From Promethearchaeota archaeon (GTDB lineage Archaea; Asgardarchaeota; Lokiarchaeia; Sigynarchaeales; SOKP01): DNA of 15,899 bases. The translations under genes and the position numbers were made by a program. Of the stretch, positions 1-6,014 are shown in pieces. The stretch spans positions 1 to 15,899 of the forward strand of contig JAEOTL010000208.1 in assembly GCA_016839845.1 (NCBI GenBank), in the 5' to 3' direction. Position 1 is the stretch's first letter. Every line of letters begins with the position of its first letter. The notes under the pieces were generated by a model. The model was not told the origin of the DNA and searched no databases. It worked only from the letters and a program-made list of their open reading frames with translations.

Positions 1-224
1 AGGGTATAGTTGAATCATTAAATGGTGTGCTTGGAGCTAATCTAACAGTTGCTGATGTAGGTGTAATAGGGAAACAGATAATTGATGCTGAATTGGAGTT
101 TAATAGAAAGGCTGGATTTACATCAGTCGACGACAGACTTCCTGAATTCATTAAAGAAGAGGAACTACCGCCCTTTGGAGGTGTGTTTGACGTAACTGAT
201 GATGATCTAGACAGTGTATTTTAA
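1..224 (+). CDS. Aldehyde:ferredoxin oxidoreductase family protein, C-terminal end (partial)
   Basis: Only the last 73 codons are in the window; the frame is open from base 3 and stops with TAA at 222-224. The visible residues have the pattern of the AOR C-terminal helical domain: NLTVADVGVIGKQI, then FNRKAGFTSVDDRLPEF, then a Pro-rich LPPFGGVFDV. Family enzymes oxidise aldehydes or related acyl compounds with a tungsten-bispyranopterin cofactor and pass electrons to ferredoxin. The protein ends at DDDLDSVF, without the DEYYELRGWD-like tail of classical AOR, so it may belong to a divergent subgroup. The next gene, 13 bp on, is a MoaD-like protein, and AOR genes are often found beside sulfur-carrier genes for the pterin cofactor. 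The first GTG in the window (27) is an internal Val codon, not a start. The substrate cannot be inferred from this fragment. Confidence 0.85.
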   Translation, partial: GIVESLNGVLGANLTVADVGVIGKQIIDAELEFNRKAGFTSVDDRLPEFIKEEELPPFGGVFDVTDDDLDSVF

Positions 225-237
225 ATAATGATTTGAA

Positions 238-519
238 ATGGAGGTACATCTAAAAATCTTTGGTGATCTAAGGAAAAAAGTTAACCCTAAGATCTCAGGA
301 ACCCTCCCAATAACATTAGATATAAATGACGGGAATATAACGAAAGTAATAGATATTTTTAACAAATATGATATGAAAGAGGAAGAAGTGAGTCATATTT
401 TTGTAAATGGTAGCTATTCCGGACCTAAGAAGAGTCTCAATAACGGAGATTTGGTAGCTCTGTTTCCAAGAAATATGGCATTACTATACAAATGGTACTT
501 CAATAAAGATGAAGATTGA
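238..519 (+). CDS. MoaD/ThiS-like beta-grasp protein lacking the C-terminal Gly-Gly
   Basis: A 93-aa protein starting at ATG 238, 13 bp after the AOR stop. It has the MoaD layout: a VHLKIFGDLRKKV first strand, a central helix, IFVNG and a late NGDLVALFP strand, which aligns with KDKDIVSIFP of the next gene. MoaD normally ends in Gly-Gly, which is adenylylated and thiocarboxylated to supply sulfur for molybdopterin. Here the sequence after LFP runs into NMALLYKWYF and a short acidic end, so the reactive tail is absent. The reading frame is clean and the extension is aromatic rather than random, which argues against simple decay. It may be a structural partner of the AOR enzyme or a regulator of the intact MoaD encoded next to it. 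It overlaps that gene by 11 bp, so they are probably translationally coupled. Confidence 0.8.
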   Translation: MEVHLKIFGDLRKKVNPKISGTLPITLDINDGNITKVIDIFNKYDMKEEEVSHIFVNGSYSGPKKSLNNGDLVALFPRNMALLYKWYFNKDED

Positions 520-766
520 GAAAAACCGCAAAAAGATTTCAGTCACAGTCAAGTTTTTTGCATCGTTAAGAGAATACGGCCCAGCTGATGAACTTTTGAT
601 AATCCCAGAAAACAGTAGAATCGGGATGTTATTCGAAAAATACAATATTCCTGAGGATCAGAGAAAGACGATTATCATTGTAAATGGGAGACCTCATCAG
701 AACCTCGAGACAATTCTTAAAGATAAAGATATTGTTTCAATTTTCCCCCCAATTGGGGGAGGTTAA
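509..766 (+). CDS. MoaD/ThiS family sulfur carrier protein with intact GG tail
   Basis: An 85-aa ubiquitin-fold protein. It shows the MoaD pattern: VKFFASLREYGP near the N-terminus, a helix (IGMLFEKYNIP), IIIVNGRPHQN, then DKDIVSIFPPIGGG at the very C-terminus. The terminal Gly-Gly is the acceptor for MoeB/UbaA-type adenylation and thiocarboxylation. The likely job is sulfur donation to the pterin dithiolene of the tungsten cofactor, matching the AOR gene upstream. A role as a SAMP-like protein modifier is also possible, because archaeal MoaD-like proteins can do both. The start ATG lies inside the previous gene (11-bp overlap). It is the last gene of the unit, with a T-rich tract right after it. 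Confidence 0.85.
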   Translation: MKIEKNRKKISVTVKFFASLREYGPADELLIIPENSRIGMLFEKYNIPEDQRKTIIIVNGRPHQNLETILKDKDIVSIFPPIGGG

Positions 767-780
767 CAAATTTAATAACT

Positions 781-805
781 CCCCTTTTTTTATTTAATAT
801 TTTTT
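781..805 (+). terminator. T-rich terminator after the AOR-MoaD unit
   Basis: CCCC followed by seven T, then ATTTAATA and six T, begins 15 bp after the MoaD stop on the same strand. Archaeal termination commonly occurs at such U-rich runs without a hairpin. The unit faces the convergent GNAT operon, so a stop here is expected. Confidence 0.5.
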
Positions 806-843
806 ATAAAAAGTTCAGCTTGTTAATTGAATGGAAGTCTATT

Positions 844-1422
844 TCAGAATTTATCCTTTCGCTTTATCCAATCTTTCTTAAGGAGAGCAAATTTATGGAC
901 GTCAACATACTTCCCGCCAACATAAATTTCTTCTTTTAAAACAGCTTCTTCGGTAAAACCTAATTTTTCAGCAGCTCTCAACGATCTTGTATTCGGTGTA
1001 AACACACTAGAGTGTATCTTATGAAGATTTAGTTCACTAAATCCATATTCTATTATTAATTCTGAAGCTTCACCTGCGATTCCTTTACCCCAATATTCTT
1101 TTACACCAATTTGTGCAAAGATATTAGCATTTCGATTCAACCAATTAATATGATTGAGTCCAATTGCCCCTATTATCTTCTTATCCTTTTTATGGTATAT
1201 GTTAAACACAACAAAATCCTTTACTCCTCGATCAGAGGAGGGTTCAAACCATTTTTGAATATCTTCAAGAGAAAGAGGCCAAGGGTTTCGAGAATACTGC
1301 CGTACTTCAGGATCATTCATCCACCTGGCGGTTATTTGAGCTAATTTTGAACTACCTGCCACTAAATCAACCGTTTTACCCTCAATGAAGGGAAAAACAT
1401 CGAACTTTTCTTCTTCAGTCAT
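844..1422 (-). CDS. GNAT N-acetyltransferase, RimJ/RimL type (copy 4 of the tandem array)
   Basis: A 192-aa acetyltransferase of the RimJ/RimL/SpeG-like class. Visible parts: an N-terminal PFIEGKTVDL strand, ARWMNDPEVRQYSR (residues 33-45, the typical W-x-N-D-P-x-V segment), central KKIIGAIGLNHINW, the acetyl-CoA pyrophosphate loop YWGKGIAGEA (110-119), and NTRSLRAAEKLGF (144-156) near the end of the CoA fold. The C-terminus ends in LKKDW, shared by all four copies. The substrate cannot be told: the family covers ribosomal-protein N-termini, polyamines, amino-sugar antibiotics and small peptides. It is last of the four copies, separated from copy 3 by about 100 bp rather than overlapping, so it may have its own promoter. 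The ATG has no clear Shine-Dalgarno. Confidence 0.88.
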   Translation of the reverse strand: MTEEEKFDVFPFIEGKTVDLVAGSSKLAQITARWMNDPEVRQYSRNPWPLSLEDIQKWFEPSSDRGVKDFVVFNIYHKKDKKIIGAIGLNHINWLNRNANIFAQIGVKEYWGKGIAGEASELIIEYGFSELNLHKIHSSVFTPNTRSLRAAEKLGFTEEAVLKEEIYVGGKYVDVHKFALLKKDWIKRKDKF

Positions 1423-1521
1423 ACTTTAACGCCAAAAATACAGTTTTTTTTACTTAGGTTCTACTAAATAATAATCTAGGAACAAGAATAAAGATTTTGA
1501 ATTGAAGAGAAATCCCAATAA

Positions 1522-2100
1522 TTAATCGTTTTCCTTTATCCAGTTGCTTTTTAATATCCCAAATTGATGAGTATCAACATACTCTCCATCAATATAAAAA
1601 TCTTCTTTTAGTACCCCCTCAGGTTTAAAACCTAATTTCTCAGCTGCCCGAAGGGATCTTCTGTTAGGATTAAAAATCTGTGCATAAATCTTATGGAGAT
1701 TTAATTCTGTAAAACCATATCGAATCAAAAGGTTTGCGGCCTCACCAACTATACCTTTTCCCCAGTATTCAGGTTCTCCTATTGTTGCTGAAATGTGAGC
1801 ATTTCGATTTAACCAGTTGATTCTAAAAAATCCAATACTGCCAATAGGACGTTTATCCTCTTTATGGAAAATAGAAAAAAACACCACATCCCTTGCCCCT
1901 CCACCTGATCTGGGAGTGAACCAACCTTTTATATCTTCTGGTGTGGTAGGCATAGCCCATCGTGCATAATAACGCACAGTAGGATCATTATTCCACTTAC
2001 AAAATAGAGGAATCCATTTGGAATCCTGAGTAACTAAATCTATCCGCTTTCCCTCTATAAAAGGAAAGGATTCCTCCAAATTTTTTCGAGTATCTTTCAT
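1522..2100 (-). CDS. GNAT N-acetyltransferase, RimJ/RimL type (copy 3 of the tandem array)
   Basis: A close relative of the copy downstream: FPFIEGKRIDLV at the N-terminus, CKWNNDPTVRYYAR, the CoA loop YWGKGIVGEA, NRRSLRAAEKLGF and a C-terminal LKSNW. Start choice: the open frame reaches an ATG at 2115, inside the preceding gene. The ATG at 2100 is preferred because a GAGG Shine-Dalgarno, formed by the last codons of the preceding gene, sits 9 nt before it, and because the resulting N-terminus matches the length of the other copies (192 aa). The product is a cytosolic acetyl-CoA-dependent acetyltransferase of unknown substrate. Translation is probably coupled to the gene upstream. Confidence 0.88.
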   Translation of the reverse strand: MKDTRKNLEESFPFIEGKRIDLVTQDSKWIPLFCKWNNDPTVRYYARWAMPTTPEDIKGWFTPRSGGGARDVVFFSIFHKEDKRPIGSIGFFRINWLNRNAHISATIGEPEYWGKGIVGEAANLLIRYGFTELNLHKIYAQIFNPNRRSLRAAEKLGFKPEGVLKEDFYIDGEYVDTHQFGILKSNWIKEND

Positions 2101-2104
2101 CGTC

Positions 2105-2716
2105 TTATTCCTCATTCGATCGTTTTTTGTTCTTATCTTGTTTTACCCAATCCTCTTTTAACATACAAAAGGTTTTGTTATCGAGATACTTCCCATCGAT
2201 GTATAATGTTTCTCTTTCGACACCTTCTAAAACAAATCCTAATTTTTCAGCAACTGACCAAGAACCAATATTGTCTATTGCGACCCCCCCATGGATTTTA
2301 TTTAGATTCAATTCGTTGAAAGCGTATTCTAAGAGCAATTTAGTGGCTTCAGTAGCTATGTTCTTACCCCAATAATTTTTGTCTCCAATCCAAATGTATG
2401 CATTTGCCCAACCCGATACCCAGTCGATATGACCTATACCGATTGTCCCAATAGGTTTTGAATCCTTCTTATGCCAGATCTCCATCGAAATATGATCTCG
2501 AAATGTTTCACTTCTTTGTTCAAATCTCTTTTTTTGTTCATCTAGGGTTCTGGGGATGACATTTCGAGCGTATCTTCTACCGATGGGATCATTTTTCCAT
2601 CGTGCATATAATTCTGCATGATTGGGGTGCATGGCGCAGAGGTCTACAACAGTTCCACTAATAAAAGTATAGTGATCAATTCCCATATCGTCCTTAATTT
2701 CTTCCTTTTGTCCCAT
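2105..2716 (-). CDS. GNAT N-acetyltransferase, RimJ/RimL type (copy 2 of the tandem array)
   Basis: The most divergent of the four copies. It keeps ARWKNDPIGRRYAR, KPIGTIGIGHIDW, AEKLGF and LKEDW. In the CoA loop, YWGKNIATEA replaces the Gly of Y-W-G-K-G with Asn, and an SW pair (IGSWSVAEKLGF) stands where the others have N-x-x-S-L/I-R. This suggests a shifted substrate or weakened CoA binding. The longest open frame starts at ATG 2743, overlapping the previous gene by 22 bp. The ATG at 2716 (203 aa) is preferred because GAGGGG, formed by the last codons of the previous gene, lies 11 nt upstream and the gene would then start 5 nt after that stop. The C-terminus is unusually basic (KQDKNKKRSNEE). 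Confidence 0.86.
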   Translation of the reverse strand: MGQKEEIKDDMGIDHYTFISGTVVDLCAMHPNHAELYARWKNDPIGRRYARNVIPRTLDEQKKRFEQRSETFRDHISMEIWHKKDSKPIGTIGIGHIDWVSGWANAYIWIGDKNYWGKNIATEATKLLLEYAFNELNLNKIHGGVAIDNIGSWSVAEKLGFVLEGVERETLYIDGKYLDNKTFCMLKEDWVKQDKNKKRSNEE

Positions 2717-2721
2717 CTTCT

Positions 2722-3291
2722 CTATTCCCCCTCTGTATTCCATTCTTGTTTTAATATTGAAAATTCTTGAGAATCAACAAACTGCCCATTGATATAGATT
2801 TCATTTTTTCTGGTTAGTTCAAATTGAAATCCAGCTTTTTCAAGCACTCGTATAGAAGCCTTATTAGGTGAAAATGCTCCTGCAGTGATTTTGTGCAGAT
2901 TCAATTCACTAAAACCATAATTAACTATTAATATGCTAGCTTCTGTTGCAAATCCTTCACCCCAATATTGTTTTGCACCTATAACATAAAAAAGAGAAGC
3001 TCTTCTGTCAAACCAGCGGATTCCTTCAAGTCCAGCGTATCCAATCGGCTTTTTATCTGCTTTATGCCAAATTTCGAAAAAAATTCGTTCTCTCATTGCA
3101 TTCTCTGGGGGCTCTAAGGTTTTCTTTAAATCTTCTTTTGATCTAGGGAATACAGCCCTAGCATATTTTCTGATTTCAGGAGAATTCCACCATTTGGTAT
3201 ATAGGCTTAAATGGTCTGAGTTTGAGGGACAAAGATTAATTCTATCTCCCTCAATAAAAGGTACAGACTCAACTTGTTTATTATTGCTCAT
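2722..3291 (-). CDS. GNAT N-acetyltransferase, RimJ/RimL type (copy 1 of the tandem array)
   Basis: First acetyltransferase after the MFS gene. Motifs: VPFIEGDRINLC, TKWWNSPEIRKYAR, KPIGYAGLEGIRW, the CoA loop YWGEGFATEA, NKASIRVLEKAGF and C-terminal LKQEW. The open frame extends to a TTG at 3342, but the ATG at 3291 gives an N-terminus matching the other copies (about seven residues before P-F-I-E-G) and has AGGA 11 nt upstream, so it is chosen (189 aa). It follows the transporter stop by under 100 bp, including the unlikely upstream extension. Sequence drift among the four copies is considerable although the scaffold and WH(K)KxD-like central strand are shared, so they are old duplicates rather than recent ones. 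Confidence 0.87.
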   Translation of the reverse strand: MSNNKQVESVPFIEGDRINLCPSNSDHLSLYTKWWNSPEIRKYARAVFPRSKEDLKKTLEPPENAMRERIFFEIWHKADKKPIGYAGLEGIRWFDRRASLFYVIGAKQYWGEGFATEASILIVNYGFSELNLHKITAGAFSPNKASIRVLEKAGFQFELTRKNEIYINGQFVDSQEFSILKQEWNTEGE

Positions 3292-3378
3292 TGATACATC
3301 GTTCCTAACGTATTCTAAAAGATATTTGCATAAAGACAACAAAGAATAAATTCTTATTGAATTCTTAAATAGGCATCT

Positions 3379-4554
3379 TCAGAGATAGTCATTTTTTACA
3401 CGTGTTAACGTTGTGAAGAAGATAATAAGCACTCCGATTATAATAAATACAACAAATGGATTCCATTCAACCAAAAGCCCAATGAATGGATAGGTTACTG
3501 CCATAAGAAGACTTCCAAACATATTAATTGTACTTAGGACTGTTGCTCTATTTTCTGATGCAATCTGCTTATTTATTCCGTTCACATAAATTAAAAATCG
3601 TGGATATCCAACTGCTACAATCACCAACAGTAAGATGATCCCTAAAATCGCATTGATTGAAAATCCCAATAAGACATAAGCAATTCCTATTGTGAGATCA
3701 ACCGCGATTAAGAACAACAACTTCTTTTTAACTGACTTTAATAACCATGGAATAACTATTGTGAATACCATATTAACAATATTCATTAACGCCGTTACAA
3801 AGCCAAACAAGAAAAGTGGTACACCGACTATCCCTAGATAGATCTGGTATGTCCAAAATAGAAAATACGTTAAAATACCAATAAAAACCCTATCAAAACA
3901 TAAAACTCGAATGACTTTATTATTCCTTAATTCTCGAAATCCATCCCGTAGTATCGTTAAATATTTCTGTGAGGATTTTTCCTTTTCAAGTTTAGGTTCT
4001 TTAAATGTGAGGGATACAATAAACGCAAATATATAGACAATTCCAAGACAAGTCATTGTAAATTGTAATGAGATGAATTCTGCAATAATCGAGCCTAAAG
4101 GAGCTGAAATGGTCAGAGCAACAAGATTTATTGTTTGAATTCTTCCCAAAATGCTTGGTAAATTATTTTCCTTCTTCATTGTTTTCAGTGTATTAAACAG
4201 AAAGGCTTGATCGGTGCCTGAATGTAAGGCAGAACTGAATGCCCACAATGTTTCAGCTACTAAAAAAAGGAAAAAATGGGGTAGAATACTATACATAAAT
4301 GCTGCAGCTACGACCGAAAGTCCAGAGAGCATGAGTGCTACATTTCTGCCAATATGATCAGCAATCGCTCCTGAAGGGATTTCAAGTAAGAAAATCATAA
4401 ACATAAAATAACTCTGGAGGATCATTACCTGAAAGAAAGTTAATCCTCCCCAGTCCATCATGTAAGGAATATACACTCCTCTTACGGTATGGATTCCTAA
4501 GATGAAACTGAAAACATACACTTTATAGATATTTGATTTATAGCTTTTTTCCAT
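3379..4554 (-). CDS. MFS transporter, drug-efflux-like
   Basis: A 391-aa polytopic membrane protein of normal major-facilitator length with about 12 hydrophobic segments, in two halves split by a charged loop near residues 185-213. The MFS motif A of loop 2-3 is visible as GAIADHIGR (62-70), and an acidic residue is buried in the SGTDQAFLF segment (112-120), a pattern seen in drug:H+ antiporter-type MFS proteins. The probable role is proton-driven export of a small molecule across the cytoplasmic membrane. It is the first gene of a unit that continues with four acetyltransferases, which suggests that substrate modification and export are linked. A TATA-like element about 35 bp before the ATG predicts a very short leader. 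The substrate is unknown. Confidence 0.88.
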   Translation of the reverse strand: MEKSYKSNIYKVYVFSFILGIHTVRGVYIPYMMDWGGLTFFQVMILQSYFMFMIFLLEIPSGAIADHIGRNVALMLSGLSVVAAAFMYSILPHFFLFLVAETLWAFSSALHSGTDQAFLFNTLKTMKKENNLPSILGRIQTINLVALTISAPLGSIIAEFISLQFTMTCLGIVYIFAFIVSLTFKEPKLEKEKSSQKYLTILRDGFRELRNNKVIRVLCFDRVFIGILTYFLFWTYQIYLGIVGVPLFLFGFVTALMNIVNMVFTIVIPWLLKSVKKKLLFLIAVDLTIGIAYVLLGFSINAILGIILLLVIVAVGYPRFLIYVNGINKQIASENRATVLSTINMFGSLLMAVTYPFIGLLVEWNPFVVFIIIGVLIIFFTTLTRVKNDYL

Positions 4555-4585
4555 TCTAATTCAATAACTCGACTTAAAGAGTATT

Positions 4586-4594
4586 TGTATAAAC
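4586..4594 (-). promoter_or_regulatory. TATA box for the MFS-GNAT unit
   Basis: On the minus strand the sequence reads TGTTTATACA, about 35 bp before the transporter ATG at 4554. With the usual archaeal TATA-to-start distance of roughly 25 bp, transcription would begin some 10 nt before the ATG. Confidence 0.5.
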
Positions 4595-4626
4595 ATTTCA
4601 TTCAATTTATTTTTAATCTCAAGCAT

Positions 4627-4794
4627 TTAGTGAATTAGTAATATCAATTTCGTTGCGAAATAGGCTTGGAGATCAAATCCTTTTGCTTCGTCTGACTCTA
4701 GAAATTCCGTAGTACCTGCTGACCGTGCTTCTTGCCGATCATCAATAAATTTAAGAATTTCTGGGCTAAGTTTTGACCTATCTACTATTGGCAT
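4627..4794 (-). CDS. Unrecognised small protein (55 aa), missing from a length-filtered gene call
   Basis: A clean 55-codon frame from ATG 4794 to TAA at 4627-4629 in what would otherwise be a 375-bp gene gap. The protein begins MPIVDRSKLSPEILKFIDDR, continues with a charged, helix-prone middle rich in Glu/Ala/Asp, then GFDLQAYFATKL and a short hydrophobic end. Composition is protein-like and unlike translated AT-rich spacer. Support from context: a strong TATA box (TTTATATC preceded by AAAAC on the minus strand, 4836-4850) at a spacing that puts transcription start about 18 nt before the ATG, and the downstream MFS gene has its own TATA box. No known family is recognised. It could also be the intact N-terminal remnant of a longer protein, since the sequence ends abruptly after LILLIH. 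Confidence 0.55.
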   Translation of the reverse strand: MPIVDRSKLSPEILKFIDDRQEARSAGTTEFLESDEAKGFDLQAYFATKLILLIH

Positions 4795-4835
4795 ATAATT
4801 CAACCTAATATGTTTTCTATTTTTTATGAATAATG

Positions 4836-4850
4836 GATATAAATGTTTTG
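4836..4850 (-). promoter_or_regulatory. BRE/TATA element upstream of the 55-aa ORF
   Basis: The minus strand reads CAAAACATTTATATCC: a purine-rich BRE-like stretch directly followed by a near-consensus archaeal TATA box. It lies about 45 bp before ATG 4794 and points at that ORF. Confidence 0.55.
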
Positions 4851-4879
4851 CTTATTTTCTAATCACATAAAATAGTAGA

Positions 4880-4899
4880 TAAAAAAAAGAAAAAGAGGG
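4880..4899 (-). terminator. T-rich terminator behind the histone gene
   Basis: On the minus strand, CCCTC is followed by five T, C and eight T, about 30 bp past the histone stop codon. It is a typical U-rich archaeal terminator and separates the histone transcript from the 55-aa ORF. Confidence 0.5.
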
Positions 4900-4930
4900 T
4901 ATTAATATTTATTTTTTAAACTGTTGAATT

Positions 4931-5140
4931 TTATACTTTTAATGCCAGATCCATGTCACCGAGAGTTAATTTCTTCCTACCGGCGTGTCGGGTCATTTCA
5001 AGAGCTTTATTTGTCATGCCTTTAGCTAATTTTTCTAAATAATCAATTAAGGCATCAACAGCGTCTCGAGCAACCATTTCTGCGCCATTATCTTTCATTA
5101 ACTTTCGTACTGGACTCCAAGCAAATACTTTCTTTGCCAT
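4931..5140 (-). CDS. Archaeal histone
   Basis: A 69-aa single histone fold of the HMfB type, which dimerises and wraps DNA into chromatin-like particles. Visible features: an N-terminal helix region with SPVRKLMKDNGAEMVARDA matching the alpha1-loop1 start, a long central helix (DYLEKLAKGMTNKALEMTRHA) and RHAGRKKLTLGDMDLAL, the loop-2/alpha3 signature with the conserved Arg-Asp pair. Compared with HMfB-type proteins it has a few extra basic residues at the N-terminus (MAKKVFAW) and no C-terminal tail. It is monocistronic, with a strong GGAGG ribosome-binding site and a strong TATA box, as expected for an abundant protein. Confidence 0.95.
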   Translation of the reverse strand: MAKKVFAWSPVRKLMKDNGAEMVARDAVDALIDYLEKLAKGMTNKALEMTRHAGRKKLTLGDMDLALKV

Positions 5141-5148
5141 TTTTTATT

Positions 5149-5153
5149 CCTCC
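5149..5153 (-). promoter_or_regulatory. Strong Shine-Dalgarno of the histone gene
   Basis: GGAGG on the minus strand, 8 nt before the histone ATG. It is the cleanest ribosome-binding site in the window; most neighbouring genes look nearly leaderless, so high expression is likely. Confidence 0.75.
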
Positions 5154-5223
5154 AAAATTTAAAATTTTTAAAAAAGTTGGTTAAAAGTTTAACTAGAAAC
5201 TTCTTTAAGTTTTAATACTTATT

Positions 5224-5236
5224 TTAAATATATAAA
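5224..5236 (-). promoter_or_regulatory. TATA box of the histone gene
   Basis: The minus strand reads CTTTATATATTTAAA, a near-ideal archaeal TATA box. Transcription would start near 5204, giving a leader of about 60 nt that contains the Shine-Dalgarno. The element is almost symmetrical and could also be read towards the plus strand. Confidence 0.6.
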
Positions 5237-5301
5237 GATTACGGTAGGTTTTCGATACGATATGTTTCGGTTAATAATTTCGACCAATCACCAAAATAAC
5301 G

Positions 5302-5430
5302 ATGTCTTGGAAGAAACCCGGCAGAAGTAGTTCTGAGCCATTAGATCTGAGATCTTTTTTGATTATTAAAATCATAGCTTTCCATGACAAATGCGTAGAT
5401 CAACTAACTGAATTCTTGAAAAAGAGGTAA
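5302..5430 (+). CDS. Possible 42-aa basic small protein (weak)
   Basis: A short open frame from ATG 5302 to TAA 5428-5430 in the 300-bp gap between the histone promoter and the GNAT gene. It would encode a small basic protein starting MSWKKPGRSSSEPLDLRSFL, with a hydrophobic IIKIIAF centre and a basic end (EFLKKR). The nearly symmetrical TATA element at 5224-5236 could serve it with a leader of about 40 nt. No Shine-Dalgarno and no recognisable family. The frame is short enough to occur by chance, so this is only a candidate. Apart from this frame and the histone promoter, nothing else is visible in the gap. Confidence 0.25.
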   Translation: MSWKKPGRSSSEPLDLRSFLIIKIIAFHDKCVDQLTEFLKKR

Positions 5431-5444
5431 AAAATGATAAGAAT

Positions 5445-6014
5445 TTACAAATCTTTACGCATTACATAAATATCTTCAAGTTCTTTAAAAGTTTTAAATC
5501 CTTCCGACTGATAGAGCGGAATTGGACCACGATAGCTATGTGTTTCAGAAAATTCTCCTAACCTTGGATATACCTCAATAATATCATACCCCATATCTTT
5601 ATAAGTCACTATAGCATGACGAAGAAGCTGTCGGGCAATTCCTTGCTTTCTGTGTGTGTGAGCTATTAAAAAGCACACAATTCCAGCAATTTTTTTCCCT
5701 TCAGATTCTTCTAAATCATATTCATAGAGCTCTTTTGCAAAATTCTCCCTTGAGTTAATATTTAACCAACCCACAGGCTTATTATCAATGTAGGCTAAAA
5801 ATCCTTTCATCTTCCCAGATTGAATTAAATCAATTGAGCAGTTTTTATTTTCCCCATTTTTACGCTCTCTCCATTCTTTATTACTCCCTGGAAAGTGATA
5901 GTAATGACAATAACACCCCGCCCATTCAGGATTATCAACAAATCCTACTTTCTCAAAGTAATATATCCAATCTTCAAGCAAATCTGTAGATAATGATTTT
6001 ATTGTTATATTCAT
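5445..6014 (-). CDS. GNAT N-acetyltransferase with N-terminal WxxCYC motif
   Basis: A 189-aa acetyltransferase not closely related to the four-copy array. The N-terminal half has the aromatic/Cys block WAGCYCHYYH (31-40). The central strand KGFLAYIDNKPVGWLNINSR is typical of GNAT beta-strands 2-4. The acetyl-CoA loop is HRKQGIARQLL (121-131, R-x-x-G-I-A), followed by a helix and PLYQSEGF (166-173), the usual late-fold Y-x-x-x-G-F segment. The substrate is unknown. The start ATG overlaps the stop of the upstream membrane-protein gene as ATGA, so the two are translationally coupled and may act together. No TATA box is seen directly before it. Confidence 0.85.
   Translation of the reverse strand: MNITIKSLSTDLLEDWIYYFEKVGFVDNPEWAGCYCHYYHFPGSNKEWRERKNGENKNCSIDLIQSGKMKGFLAYIDNKPVGWLNINSRENFAKELYEYDLEESEGKKIAGIVCFLIAHTHRKQGIARQLLRHAIVTYKDMGYDIIEVYPRLGEFSETHSYRGPIPLYQSEGFKTFKELEDIYVMRKDL

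Noticed and set aside
3292..3342. TTG-initiated extension of the first GNAT copy
   Set aside because: TTG is a poor start, and the ATG at 3291 gives the N-terminus shared by the other copies.
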